From Agrobacterium tumefaciens (GTDB lineage Bacteria > Pseudomonadota > Alphaproteobacteria > Rhizobiales > Rhizobiaceae), in NCBI GenBank assembly GCA_025560025.1, contig CP048486.1:2064761-2128760 (forward strand): a stretch of DNA of 64,000 nt, written 5' to 3'. Both the position numbers and the translations under genes were made by a program. The number at the start of each line of letters is the position of its first letter. Within the stretch, counting starts at the first letter, position 1. Shown piece after piece: positions 36,792 to 45,942 of the stretch. The notes under the pieces were generated by a model. The model searched no databases. It saw only the letters and a list, made by a program, of their open reading frames with translations, and was not told the origin of the DNA.

Positions 36792-38660
36792 ATGAACAAT
36801 GTCGTCAATCTTGAAAGCCGGGTAACCAAATTGAACAGCGCGATCGACGCCGATGTCGAGGCGATCGTGTCGAAGCCGGAATTCGCCCTTCCCAAGGCGG
36901 ATACGGCGCTCGTCCGGTATTATGTCGACAAGATCCAGGGAACCTACGATGTCGAGCGCGCCAAGCGCGACACCGACAATGCGATCGACCTGCTCTACAT
37001 CGCCTATAACACCACGCCGCAGGAGGAAGGCAAAATTCGCGGCCGCATCAGCGCCATCATGGACAGCTTGATAAAGGCGCAGCAGAACAGTGAAATCACC
37101 ATGAGACATGCGATGGATATTGCCAATCGCGTGCGCATTTCAGTTGACGATCTCTTCCCGGACTGGCTGGACGTCCGCGAGGGGAATGATCAAGCCGAGA
37201 TCAAGGCTTTCGTCTCCAACGACTTGATCAAGCTTGCGAAAGATATCCGCGACAGGGCGCTGGAAGTGCGGGACGATCTGCTTGAGGTCGCCGCCACCTA
37301 TGATGGCATCATCAAGGCGACGGCACAGATCACCGATGCGAGCGAAATGGTCTTGAGCAAGCGTCTCGAAGACAAGGCGACGATGGAGCGGGAAATCCGC
37401 GAGGCTGACGCGCGGCGTCAACAGCTGGAATCGCTTGTGAACGATCTGAAGATGCAGGTTGCGGAGTTCGAAAAGAAGGCCCGTGAATATGAAAAGCGGG
37501 CCAATACCGCCGAGCAGCGTGCTTTCATCATGTCGATCGTCCGGGTTGGCGCACAGATGATTTCAAGCGCCATTCCCGCAATCGCCATGGCGGCGGGCGG
37601 CCCGGCCTCCATGCTGGCCTCATCGGTCGGCGGCGCGCTTTCGGGACAGTCCAGGGGTGGCCAGGATGCTGACGGGCAGGGGCAGGGCGGGGGTTCCCGC
37701 ACACCCACAACCGGCGGAGACAAGACGGATGCCGCTGCCACGCAAAGCAGGCTTTCCGAGCAGAAGGCCGAACTGCGCAAGAGCGAGGAAAAACGCGATA
37801 CGTTGAAGACGGATATCAAATCGCTGGAAGACAGCAGGTCGGTACTGGCGAAGGATGCCGAGGGCACTGACCCGAAATCGAGCAAGGCCGTGGAACTTGC
37901 CGAGCTGGACAAACGTCTGACCGCCCGTGCGGCGGAACTGAAAGCGCAGGAGGAAAAGATCGCAAGTCAGCAGACCCTGATTTCCAGCCTGCAGGCTTCG
38001 CTCGACGCGCTCGACAAGGGGCTCGGCAAGCTCACCGACGAGCAGCAGCAACAGGCCGCAAGCCTGCGCGACATGCAGATGAAGATGATCGACAAGGCGG
38101 AAGCCTATGAGAACGAACGCCGCACCCAGGCCGCCGAGCTCATCAAGATCAACGCGCTGCTCAAGGGAAAGCAGGCCGAGGACGACAAGATCAAGCTTGC
38201 GGTCCAATCCCTCAATGTCAGCATTACGGCGCTGAAACGCATGAAGGAAATCATTGAGGAAATCGCCTTCTTCTTCAAAAGCTTCGCCGACTTCATGCAG
38301 GCCGTGGCCGACGATGCCGCGCACCAGATCAAGGCGATCGACAATGTGGCCGAGCTGGAGGTCATTCGCAAGAACCGCCTCGCCCAGCTCGTCCGCTCCG
38401 TCAACGAGTTCTTCGTCAGGCAGACCGGCCAATGGTATGCGGTCGCGAGCGTCAGTGAAAGGTTCAACCGCAGCTTTGCGGATGGATGGTCGAAGCTCAA
38501 CAAGCTGCAGGGGAAATATCTCACCGGCACTGACCTGACGAACTATCTGGCGGAAGCTTCGGAAAAGGTCTCGGTCATTGTCGCCGAACGCGAGGCCGCG
38601 GCGGAAGCAAAAATCGCGTCGTTGCAAGCCTATCGTCAGGATCTGAGCAAAACGGCCTGA
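36792..38660 (+). CDS. Large coiled-coil protein with a central hydrophobic hairpin, alpha-pore-forming-toxin-like architecture
   Basis: The 622-residue protein has no signal peptide. A helical region (about 5-240) leads to a hydrophobic, glycine/alanine-rich segment (SSAIPAIAMAAGGPASMLAS, about 245-284). A Gly-rich linker follows (about 284-310), then a second long coiled coil (about 318-470), a weaker hydrophobic stretch (EEIAFFFKSFADFMQAV) and a helical tail. Coiled coil, membrane-like hairpin, coiled coil is the layout of ClyA/Hbl/Xax-type toxins, though I see no sequence signature. I chose ATG 36792, 7 bases after GGAG; the ATG at 36786 is too close to it. It follows the first gene by 51 bases. 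Confidence 0.68.
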   Translation: MNNVVNLESRVTKLNSAIDADVEAIVSKPEFALPKADTALVRYYVDKIQGTYDVERAKRDTDNAIDLLYIAYNTTPQEEGKIRGRISAIMDSLIKAQQNSEITMRHAMDIANRVRISVDDLFPDWLDVREGNDQAEIKAFVSNDLIKLAKDIRDRALEVRDDLLEVAATYDGIIKATAQITDASEMVLSKRLEDKATMEREIREADARRQQLESLVNDLKMQVAEFEKKAREYEKRANTAEQRAFIMSIVRVGAQMISSAIPAIAMAAGGPASMLASSVGGALSGQSRGGQDADGQGQGGGSRTPTTGGDKTDAAATQSRLSEQKAELRKSEEKRDTLKTDIKSLEDSRSVLAKDAEGTDPKSSKAVELAELDKRLTARAAELKAQEEKIASQQTLISSLQASLDALDKGLGKLTDEQQQQAASLRDMQMKMIDKAEAYENERRTQAAELIKINALLKGKQAEDDKIKLAVQSLNVSITALKRMKEIIEEIAFFFKSFADFMQAVADDAAHQIKAIDNVAELEVIRKNRLAQLVRSVNEFFVRQTGQWYAVASVSERFNRSFADGWSKLNKLQGKYLTGTDLTNYLAEASEKVSVIVAEREAAAEAKIASLQAYRQDLSKTA

Positions 38661-38757
38661 TGTTCATTGAACTGCTGCTCCCGTCCCGGCCAGACGGCGA
38701 GCATAGTCATGATCGCGGCTGCAGGTCGTCCCCGTTGGCCTCACGATCATGGGCAGT

Positions 38758-38785
38758 GTCCTGCCGGCGCAAGTGCCGGCAGGAC
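38758..38785 (+). other. Stem-loop between the coiled-coil gene and the peptidase gene
   Basis: An 11-base perfect stem (38758-38768 with 38775-38785) encloses six bases, without a following T run. It lies in the 232-base gap and may separate expression of the coiled-coil proteins from the two downstream genes. Confidence 0.55.
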
Positions 38786-38892
38786 GGCCACCTCCACCGA
38801 CAGCCTGACCACCCGATGCAACCCCGCAGACGGACATTCGGATTGCCATCAAAGGCAACGCTTGCACCGTCATTTTAGGAAGGAGAAATCAC

Positions 38893-39444
38893 GTGCCGAC
38901 TGTAACCAATCTTCCCGCCCTGATCGCTCAAGGCACCCCCTCCTGGTGCTTTGCCGCCGTCGAGGAAATGGTGCGAGCCTATTACGGGCTTCCCGCAGCC
39001 ACGCAATATGCGATTGCGCGGCGCAATACCGCCGCACTCGCAAACGCCGATCCACAGGTCCAGGAGCGCTGGGAGCTGGCGCAGGTTCTGGACCAGTCCA
39101 CCGGCCTCGATGAAATGGGTGGCGCCAATCAGAACAGCGATGTCGTCAAGCTCGTTTCCAGCCAGTGGAACTCTTTCGATCATGAGACGACCGGCGGCCA
39201 GTTCGTCGCCGACCTGACGGCCGAAATCGTCAGACGCGAGATCGACAACAACCGCGTCTTCGTGATCGGAACGAATATCCATTATTACCTCGTTTATGGA
39301 TATACGGAGAATGGTAAGGATCTGGAGCTTCACATTCACGATCCATGGCCAGCCGGGCGGGGCGGCACGAAAACCCGGATCGGCCTGCAGGAGTTCCTGA
39401 GAACGCCTGCCCATACCGCCATCATCTTCGATCACGCCGTATAG
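38893..39444 (+). CDS. Papain-like cysteine peptidase
   Basis: The 183-residue protein has a papain-type active site: QGTPSWCFAAVEEMVRAYYG with Gln13 and nucleophile Cys19, VIGTNIHYYLVYGY with His130, and HIHDPWP with Asp150. This layout matches the C39-like and C70 (AvrRpt2-like) peptidases, in which a WCWAA-type motif carries the Cys. No signal peptide is seen. It may process its coiled-coil neighbours or act as a delivered effector. The start is GTG 38893 with AAGGAG well placed. Confidence 0.75.
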   Translation: MPTVTNLPALIAQGTPSWCFAAVEEMVRAYYGLPAATQYAIARRNTAALANADPQVQERWELAQVLDQSTGLDEMGGANQNSDVVKLVSSQWNSFDHETTGGQFVADLTAEIVRREIDNNRVFVIGTNIHYYLVYGYTENGKDLELHIHDPWPAGRGGTKTRIGLQEFLRTPAHTAIIFDHAV

Positions 39445-39450
39445 CGGCGC

Positions 39451-39469
39451 TGCCGGACAGCTTCCGGCA
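39451..39469 (+). other. Small hairpin after the peptidase gene
   Basis: A 7-base stem (39451-39457 with 39463-39469) and 5-base loop lie just past the peptidase stop. The effect is unknown. Confidence 0.35.
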
Positions 39470-39560
39470 CGCACACCCATTCATTCAATCCAATCAGGCC
39501 AACCGATCCCGCGCTTGTAAGTCCGGGAGCAGGCTGGTCATTGCCCAGCAGGAGGCACAA

Positions 39561-40040
39561 ATGCCAATTCTCAGCGATTTCGTGGTCAAGCATCTCCGCC
39601 CCTTCAGCGAAGACGGTTACAACACGTTCGGCAACAAGCAGACCATCGAGTTCCTCTCAAGTCTGAGCCTCGATATGGATGAGATCACCTCCATCTTCAC
39701 CGCATGGCGCAAGGCGGCCCTGGCTGACCCGAAGACCGAGAGCAATCTTTTCGCCGAAGCGGCGAATGCCGTTGCCCAGGCACGGTGGGAACATCTTTAC
39801 GAGACCAGCAAGAGCACCGTCATGTTTCTCGACGATGTTCAGCTTGAATCCCTCAGCCATCTGACACCCGGCAAGAACCGCAGCTTTTCCTGGACAGCTC
39901 CGACGCCGATTGCGATCGCCGTCACCATTTATAAGAAAAGCACCCGGCACGACATCACTCTCGGCGCCGCCGGCTTCTCGGGCGGCACCGACGATCAGGG
40001 CTGGATATCGCATTTCTCCGGATTGCTGCCTCCGAAATAA
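39561..40040 (+). CDS. Small protein of unknown function, last gene of the coiled-coil cluster
   Basis: The 159-residue protein is unfamiliar. Its first 95 residues are helical (IEFLSSLSLDMDEITSIFTA, then FAEAANAVAQARWEHLYETS). The last 60 look like beta strands (KNRSFSWTAPTPIAIAVTIY, then HDITLGAAGFSGGT). The strand-rich end could bind a receptor or membrane. There is no signal peptide or Cys. ATG 39561 has a perfect AGGAGG site, the quality seen for the other genes of the cluster. A terminator-like hairpin follows. Confidence 0.62.
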   Translation: MPILSDFVVKHLRPFSEDGYNTFGNKQTIEFLSSLSLDMDEITSIFTAWRKAALADPKTESNLFAEAANAVAQARWEHLYETSKSTVMFLDDVQLESLSHLTPGKNRSFSWTAPTPIAIAVTIYKKSTRHDITLGAAGFSGGTDDQGWISHFSGLLPPK

Positions 40041-40070
40041 CCGTTCTTTGACCTGACAAGCATCACAGCG

Positions 40071-40099
40071 CGCCGGGAAGTTAGCTCAGCTTCCCGGCG
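40071..40099 (+). terminator. Stem-loop ending the coiled-coil cluster
   Basis: A perfect 10-base stem (40071-40080 with 40090-40099) with a 9-base loop lies 30 bases past the last gene of the cluster. There is no strong T run. Confidence 0.55.
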
Positions 40100-40142
40100 T
40101 TGATGCAGGTCACCCCTTCATATCCCTGTCGTAATAGTGTCT

Positions 40143-40154
40143 GATATCGATATC
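40143..40154. promoter_or_regulatory. GATATCGATATC palindrome upstream of chrA
   Basis: A 12-base perfect palindrome, with a related GTCGATATG 20 bases on, lies about 60 bases before the chrA start. It could be an operator. No chrB regulator gene is adjacent. Confidence 0.35.
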
Positions 40155-40211
40155 GTTTTAGAGGTCGATATGTGTTGACGAACAGCCGTTGCACGCTCAG
40201 GGAGCCCCTTC

Positions 40212-41441
40212 ATGAAGTCGTCAACGGAAGCCATTCAAGGTGAAGCCCACACCGCGCCAACGGGCACACCTGGCGAGGTTTTCGCGACCTTCCTGAAGCT
40301 CGGAGTCACTTCCTTTGGCGGTCCTATCGCCCATCTCGGTTATTTCCGCGATGAGCTGGTCGTCAGGCGCAAATGGATCGATGAGGCGGGTTACGCCGAT
40401 CTTGTGGCGCTCTGTCAGTTTCTGCCAGGCCCTGCCTCCAGCCAGGTGGGGTTTGCGCTTGGGCTGCTGCGGGCAGGGCCGCTCGGCGCGCTGGCCGCCT
40501 GGACCGCGTTCACCCTGCCATCCGCCATTCTCCTGCTTCTCTTCGCCATGGTCGCCGCCTCCATTGAAGGACCGGTCGGCACCGGCCTGTTGCATGGCCT
40601 GAAGATCGTTGCCGTTGCCGTGGTAGCACAGGCGGTCTGGGGCATGGCAAAAAGCCTTGCGCCGGATCGTGAGCGCGCCAGCATTGCGCTGGCCGGCGTC
40701 ATCTGCGTCGTGTTTCTCGCCGGCGCCTTCGGCCAGATACTGGCGCTTGCCGTCGGCGCCATCGCGGGCCTTGCCTTCTGCCGCACGGATGCAACAGGTC
40801 AGGCCGCCCATCTCGCATTCCGGGTGCCGAAAAGCATTGGATACATCGCGCTCGCCATTTTCGCGCTTCTGCTGGCTTTCCTGCCGGTTATCGCGGCAAT
40901 GGCCGGATCGCAGGGCCTCTCCCTGTTCGATGCGTTTTATCGTGCCGGCGCGCTCGTCTTCGGCGGTGGCCATGTGGTGTTGCCCTTGCTGCAATCGGAA
41001 GTCGTCGCAACGGGCTGGGTCACGAAAGATGCATTTATCGCAGGTTATGGCGCGACCCAGGCTGTTCCCGGCCCGCTCTTCACCTTTGCGGCCTATCTTG
41101 GCGCGGTGGTGGGGCCGCAGCCGAACGGCATTGCGGGGGCAGCCATTGCCCTCATCGCGATCTTCCTGCCCGGCATGCTGCTGCTCGTCGGCGCGCTGCC
41201 ATTCTGGGAAGATTTTCGCAGGCACCTTCTGGCGCAGGCCGCCATGCGTGGCGCCAATGCCGCCGTCGTCGGCATTCTCGGCGCAGCGCTTTATGATCCG
41301 GTATGGACAAGCGCCATCTTCACCCAGAAGGATTTCGCGCTTGCGCTCATCGGTTTCATCCTGTTGACGGTGTGGAAAACGCCGCCATGGATCGTGGTTG
41401 TCATCTGCGCAATCGGCGGCGTTCTGCTCGCTTTTTTATAA
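40212..41441 (+). CDS. chrA: Chromate transporter ChrA, two-domain form
   Basis: The 409-residue inner-membrane exporter should expel chromate using the membrane potential. It has two CHR domains: the first around KLGVTSFGGPIAHLGYFRDE and FLPGPASSQVGFALG, the second around GALVFGGGHVVLPLLQSEVV and YGATQAVPGPLFTFAAYLG. About ten hydrophobic segments are visible. ATG 40212 is used. The stop overlaps the ampR stop by six bases. No chrB or chrC gene is nearby. Confidence 0.88.
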   Translation: MKSSTEAIQGEAHTAPTGTPGEVFATFLKLGVTSFGGPIAHLGYFRDELVVRRKWIDEAGYADLVALCQFLPGPASSQVGFALGLLRAGPLGALAAWTAFTLPSAILLLLFAMVAASIEGPVGTGLLHGLKIVAVAVVAQAVWGMAKSLAPDRERASIALAGVICVVFLAGAFGQILALAVGAIAGLAFCRTDATGQAAHLAFRVPKSIGYIALAIFALLLAFLPVIAAMAGSQGLSLFDAFYRAGALVFGGGHVVLPLLQSEVVATGWVTKDAFIAGYGATQAVPGPLFTFAAYLGAVVGPQPNGIAGAAIALIAIFLPGMLLLVGALPFWEDFRRHLLAQAAMRGANAAVVGILGAALYDPVWTSAIFTQKDFALALIGFILLTVWKTPPWIVVVICAIGGVLLAFL

Positions 41442-42326
41442 GCCGTCCTGCGTCGGGTCAATATTGGCGAAGATCCAGTCGGAAAAGGCCTGCATGGCCG
41501 CCGTCCGCGGTTTTGATTGCAGCCGCGTCAGCCAGTAGCTGCCGAGTGATATGGTGATGGGAAAGGGCTGCACGATCGCCCCGGATGCCAGGTGCCGCGA
41601 AAACATCGAGGGCGGAGCCAGCGCCACCCCCAGCCCCTGCAGTGCAGCCTCCATCATGCCGAGCGAGGTGTCGAAAACGATCCCGGCGTTCACCTGTGCC
41701 ACCGGTGCCACGCCAGCTGTCGCAAACCACGTCGCCCATTCGTCAGACCTGTAGCTGCGCAGCAATGTCGCCTCGACGAGATCGGCGGGAGACTTCAGCG
41801 TTTCCGCCAGTTTCGGCGTACACAGAGGTGACAGGGGCGCTTCGAAAAGCCGGAACGCATCCGTGCCATGCCATGAGCCCTGACCGAAGCGAATGGCAAA
41901 ATCCAGCCCTTCGGCGGCCATGTCCACCCGGTTGTTGTTGGTGGAAACCCGCACATCGATGAACGGATGCTGCTTTTGAAACGCCTTCAGGCGGGGCAGC
42001 AGCCAGCCCACTGCAAAGGTTCCCACAACTCCCAGAAACAGCAGCTCGCGCACCTGTCCTGCCTCTATCCTGTCAAGCGTGGTCGCCATCTGGTCAAAGG
42101 AACTGGTGACCGTCGGCAGCAGGGCCTCGCCTTCGGCGGTGATTTTCAAACCTCTTGGAAGCCGCTGGAAAAGCGAAACCCCGAGCCGCTTTTCCAGCCC
42201 TTTCACCTGCTGGCTCACCGCCGCCTGCGTCACACACAGTTCGATGGCCGCGCGGGTGAAGCTGAGGTGCCGGGCTGAGGCCTCAAACGCCCTCAAGCCA
42301 TTCAGGGGAAGAAATTGCCGAACCAT
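41436..42326 (-). CDS. ampR: LysR-family regulator AmpR of the adjacent beta-lactamase
   Basis: The 296-residue protein begins MVRQFLPLNGLRAFEASARHLSFTRAAIELCVTQAAVSQQ, the GcvA/AmpR-type helix-turn-helix, followed by a binding domain (WLLPRLKAFQKQHPFIDVRV). Its gene is divergent from the class C beta-lactamase gene, the arrangement of ampR-ampC pairs. There AmpR senses peptidoglycan fragments and induces ampC. The 133-base intergenic region should contain its site. Confidence 0.82.
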   Translation of the reverse strand: MVRQFLPLNGLRAFEASARHLSFTRAAIELCVTQAAVSQQVKGLEKRLGVSLFQRLPRGLKITAEGEALLPTVTSSFDQMATTLDRIEAGQVRELLFLGVVGTFAVGWLLPRLKAFQKQHPFIDVRVSTNNNRVDMAAEGLDFAIRFGQGSWHGTDAFRLFEAPLSPLCTPKLAETLKSPADLVEATLLRSYRSDEWATWFATAGVAPVAQVNAGIVFDTSLGMMEAALQGLGVALAPPSMFSRHLASGAIVQPFPITISLGSYWLTRLQSKPRTAAMQAFSDWIFANIDPTQDGL

Positions 42327-42459
42327 TCGAGACCTAGATTTTATTATGCCTGCTGCGAGATATCATGATTTGTTCGTGCAATGTAGGGCGGTTAAACGTC
42401 TTTCGCTGGGGGCGGCGCACGCGCCGAAAATCCACCTTAGGTTTTGGAGAAAGCGAAAG

Positions 42460-43617
42460 ATGAAACTTAATCGCAGACATGTCGCACTGACCGCCTTGCT
42501 CTCGGCTGGCCTGTTTACGCAGGCACTCGCTGCTGATGATGCCAGGCTGAAGGCGATTGCGGATGCCGCGATCAAGCCGGTCATGGAGAAAAACGGCATT
42601 CCGGGTCTGGCCGTCGCCATCAGTGTCGGGGGTGAAAACCACATCTTCACCTATGGCGTCATGTCGAAAAGCACGGGCCAGCCGGTGACCCCGCAAACGC
42701 TTTTCGAACTCGGCTCCATCAGCAAGACATTCACGGCGGCACTCAGCACCTATGCGGAGTTGAATGGCCAGCTGTCGCTCTCCGGCAAGGTGGGTGACTA
42801 TCTGCCGTCCCTGAAGGGCAAGCCCTTCGGCGATGTCGCCTTGATGCATCTTGGCACCCACACGGCCGGCGGCTTCCCCATTCAGGTGCCCGAGAATATC
42901 AAGACGGAGCAACAGCTGCTGGCCTATCTCAAGGCCTGGAAGCCGTCCTACAAGGCCGGAACCCATAGAAGTTATGCCAATCCCAGCATTGGAATGCTTG
43001 GATATGTCACTGCAAAGGCCATGGGCAAAGGTTTTGACAGCGCCATGCAGGACACGCTGTTTCCCGCGCTGGGATTGAAGAACACCTTCACGACCGTGCC
43101 TAAGGCGAAGATGACCGATTATGCGCAGGGCTATAAGAGAACCGGCGAGCCGGCCCGCATGACACCCGCCATTCTTTCTTCAGAGGCTTATGGCGTCAGA
43201 TCGACAGCCGATGACATGATCCGTTTCGTCAATGCGAATATGGGTCTGGAAAAGCTGGACGGAAAAATCCAGCAGGCGATCATCAACACCCATACGGGAT
43301 ATTTCAGCGTCGGCGCCATGACGCAGGATATGATCTGGGAGCAATATGCGTACCCGGCCGCCCTGAAGACGCTCACTGACGCAAACTCCGGCGCCCTGCT
43401 CAAGACGGTGCCTGTCTCCGAAATCTCGCCGCCGATGAAACCCCGGCAGGATGTCTTCATCAACAAGACCGGCTCCACCAATGGTTTCGGCGCTTATGTC
43501 GCGTTCATACCTGAACAGAAACGGGGCATCGTCATTCTGGCCAATAAAAACTATCCCAATGAGGAGCGGGTTTCTGCGGCCTATGAGATTTTGACGGCGC
43601 TCGACAGGGCAGAATAA
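42460..43617 (+). CDS. ampC: Class C beta-lactamase AmpC
   Basis: The 385-residue periplasmic serine hydrolase inactivates beta-lactams. A signal peptide (about 1-24, ending QALA) precedes the catalytic motifs: SISK (Ser86-Lys89), YAN (172-174) and KTG (336-338). The length matches AmpC. ATG 42460 has GGAGAAAG upstream; the longer open frame overlaps ampR in antisense and is not real. Expression is probably induced through the divergent ampR gene. Confidence 0.9.
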   Translation: MKLNRRHVALTALLSAGLFTQALAADDARLKAIADAAIKPVMEKNGIPGLAVAISVGGENHIFTYGVMSKSTGQPVTPQTLFELGSISKTFTAALSTYAELNGQLSLSGKVGDYLPSLKGKPFGDVALMHLGTHTAGGFPIQVPENIKTEQQLLAYLKAWKPSYKAGTHRSYANPSIGMLGYVTAKAMGKGFDSAMQDTLFPALGLKNTFTTVPKAKMTDYAQGYKRTGEPARMTPAILSSEAYGVRSTADDMIRFVNANMGLEKLDGKIQQAIINTHTGYFSVGAMTQDMIWEQYAYPAALKTLTDANSGALLKTVPVSEISPPMKPRQDVFINKTGSTNGFGAYVAFIPEQKRGIVILANKNYPNEERVSAAYEILTALDRAE

Positions 43618-43652
43618 GCATCGGGGCAGCATTCCGGGCTCCATGTCTTCGG

Positions 43653-43675
43653 CGCGGGAGTTGATCTCTCCCGCG
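43653..43675 (+). terminator. Stem-loop after ampC
   Basis: A perfect 8-base GC-rich stem (43653-43660 with 43668-43675) encloses seven bases, 36 bases past the ampC stop. There is no clear T run. Confidence 0.45.
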
Positions 43676-43871
43676 TCAAAGCGCCTTTCGGCCGTATTCG
43701 ACCCGATGACAGCGGCAGGCAATCGCGCTACCGGAGAAAAGATGTGCCGGCCACCGATTCGATCTCGGTCGACGGGCGCATATCATGGAAAGACAAATCT
43801 TTTTTGCCCGGCTGTGTACTGAAACGGAAAAGCCCGTCCAGCGCGCGCCGGCCGGTTCGTGGGGGACGATG

Positions 43872-45194
43872 ATGAGCGATACGGGTGGCTATTTTCCGCG
43901 TTGGCGATTGAAAACCGAGGGGCGCATCATGCCGGATGAGCGGCTGCCGGCCGGGCAGACCGCGGTGCTCGGGTTGCAGCACGTCGTCGCGATGTTCGGC
44001 TCCACGGTTCTTGCGCCACTGATCATGGGCTTCGATCCGAATGTTTCCATCCTATTTTCAGGCATCTCGACGCTGATCTTCTTCATCGCCGTGGGCGGCC
44101 GGGTGCCGAGCTATCTCGGCTCATCTTTCGCATTTATCGGTCCCGTGCTTGTGGCGACCGGCGCGGCCGCGGGCGCTGCCAGCCCGAACATCGCGCTTGC
44201 ACTGGGCGGCATCATTGCTGCCGGCGTGCTTTATGCGCTGATCGGCGTCATTGTCATGATCGTCGGCCATAATTGGATCGAGCGGCTGATGCCGCCCGTT
44301 CTGACCGGTGCGATCGTTGCCGCGATCGGTCTCGTACTTGCGCCCATCGCCATAGCCAGCGCCTCCGGCACGGGTCCGGGCAATCCCGATGGCGACCAGC
44401 TATCCCGCTGGATTGCGATTTTGACGGTCGCATCCGTCGGTGCAATTGCGGTTTATGCGCCGGGCATGGCGCGCCGGTTGCCCATCCTCATTGGCGGCGC
44501 GATTGCCTATATTGCCTATCTGGTTCTGGCCAATGGCTTCGACCTCGGCAAACCCGTCGATTTTGCGGGCGTTGCGGCGGCATCCTGGTTCGGACTGCCG
44601 ACATTCACCGCGCCGGAATTCTCCGCGCCGGCCATTGCCCTGATCGCGCCGGTCGTTGTCATTCTGGTGGCCGAAAATCTTGGGCATATCAAGGCGATAG
44701 GGGCGATGACCGGTCGCAATCTCGACCCCTATCTCGGCCGCGCCTTCATCGGTGACGGCATCGCAACCATCTTTTCCGGCGCCTTCGGCGGAACGGGGAT
44801 GACGACTTACGCGGAAAACATGGGTGTCATGGCGATCACGCGCATTTTTTCGACGCTTGTGTTCATCGTCGCCGCATTCGTCGCCATCATTCTCGGCTTC
44901 TCGCCAAAATTCGGCGCGCTCATCCAGACGATACCCGGACCCGTCATTGGCGGCCTGTCGGTCGTCGTCTTCGGCCTGATAGCGGCGACCGCCGGGCGCA
45001 TATGGGTTGAAAACAAGGTCGATTTTTCCGAGCCCCGCAACCTCATCACCGTGGGTATCGCGCTGGTACTGGGTGCCGGAAACTTCAAGCTCAATGTCGC
45101 CGGCTTCACGCTGGATGGCATCGGCACGGCAACGATCGGCGCAATCGCCTTTTACCATCTGCTGGGTCTCGCAAGGCCGGCGCAGGACAGGTGA
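43872..45194 (+). CDS. NCS2-family pyrimidine permease, RutG/UraA-like
   Basis: The 440-residue membrane protein belongs to the nucleobase:cation symporter-2 family. It shows FPRWRLKTEGRIMPDERLPA, GLQHVVAMFGSTVLAPLI, GSSFAFIGPV and ENLGHIKAIGAMTGRNLDPY, closest in my memory to RutG. The substrate is probably uracil or a related base. No rut catabolic genes are adjacent. ATG 43872 follows GGGGGACG; an earlier ATG at 43869 is equivalent. It converges on the siderophore-interacting gene with seven bases between. Confidence 0.85.
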   Translation: MSDTGGYFPRWRLKTEGRIMPDERLPAGQTAVLGLQHVVAMFGSTVLAPLIMGFDPNVSILFSGISTLIFFIAVGGRVPSYLGSSFAFIGPVLVATGAAAGAASPNIALALGGIIAAGVLYALIGVIVMIVGHNWIERLMPPVLTGAIVAAIGLVLAPIAIASASGTGPGNPDGDQLSRWIAILTVASVGAIAVYAPGMARRLPILIGGAIAYIAYLVLANGFDLGKPVDFAGVAAASWFGLPTFTAPEFSAPAIALIAPVVVILVAENLGHIKAIGAMTGRNLDPYLGRAFIGDGIATIFSGAFGGTGMTTYAENMGVMAITRIFSTLVFIVAAFVAIILGFSPKFGALIQTIPGPVIGGLSVVVFGLIAATAGRIWVENKVDFSEPRNLITVGIALVLGAGNFKLNVAGFTLDGIGTATIGAIAFYHLLGLARPAQDR

Positions 45195-45201
45195 GGGCAA
45201 A

Positions 45202-45942
45202 TCAATCATCTCGCCAGTAGCAGGCGTTGAGATAGCGTTTCTTGGGCAATCTCGACAGCCTGTCGCGGAATTCCTGCCATTGTGAGAATGGATTGGCGAG
45301 CCACAGGAAATAGTCGTCGGTGGATGCGGCCGTTTCCGCGGCTGCGTCACCAACACGTTCAACGAACTCCGCAGCGGACACGTCCGATCGCGGCAGCCAG
45401 CCTATCTGCATGCCGGGGGGCGCGACGATGTCATATTGGCAGCTTGCCGCGCGGATGAAGACCTGACCGGTCGCGTCCGCGGGCAGGTTTTCGCAGATGC
45501 GGGCAATGGCTGGCAGGGCCGTTTCATCCCCGGCCAGGAGATAGTGTTTCGCGGGCTTCATTCCCAACCCGCAGGGACCGGACATGCCGCAAACTGAACC
45601 GGGGCGGCCGTTGAGTGCGAAGGCACATCCCGGTCCCGCATCCTCATGCAGGACAAAATCAATGTCCATCCAGCCGCTGCGGGCGTCCATCGTCCGGATC
45701 GTATAATAACGGACATTAAAAGCGTCCTCCGACCCGGATGTGCCGCCATGGTTTTCGGGAGAGAGGCGGCTGCCTCCGATGGTGTTCTGCCTTGGAAAAT
45801 AGAGCCTGACATGGAGGTTCTTCAGCGTGTCGAAACGATGAAGCTCGTTGCCCGTAAAACGCAGGCGCTGCATGCCGGGGGCGATGCGGCGACTGTCGGC
45901 CAATGTCAGAATCCGAAAACTCCTGTCCGCAAGAATGCTCAT
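45202..45942 (-). CDS. Siderophore-interacting protein (ViuB-type ferric-siderophore reductase)
   Basis: The 246-residue cytoplasmic flavoprotein should reduce iron from imported siderophores. FAD binding is shown by VRYYTIRTMD and the following DFVLHEDAGPGCAFAL. The NAD(P)H domain has YLLAGDETALPAIARICENL, as in SIP proteins. The C-terminal half is short but complete. Its start overlaps the fhuB stop by four bases. It ends the receptor-fhuD-fhuB-sip operon. Confidence 0.88.
   Translation of the reverse strand: MSILADRSFRILTLADSRRIAPGMQRLRFTGNELHRFDTLKNLHVRLYFPRQNTIGGSRLSPENHGGTSGSEDAFNVRYYTIRTMDARSGWMDIDFVLHEDAGPGCAFALNGRPGSVCGMSGPCGLGMKPAKHYLLAGDETALPAIARICENLPADATGQVFIRAASCQYDIVAPPGMQIGWLPRSDVSAAEFVERVGDAAAETAASTDDYFLWLANPFSQWQEFRDRLSRLPKKRYLNACYWRDD

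Noticed and set aside
35841..38660. Coiled-coil proteins as phage tail tape-measure or lysis genes
   Set aside because: No other phage genes are nearby, and the peptidase neighbour and signal peptide do not fit a tail module.
42079..42459. 127-residue N-terminal extension of the beta-lactamase
   Set aside because: It runs antisense through ampR and would bury the signal peptide.
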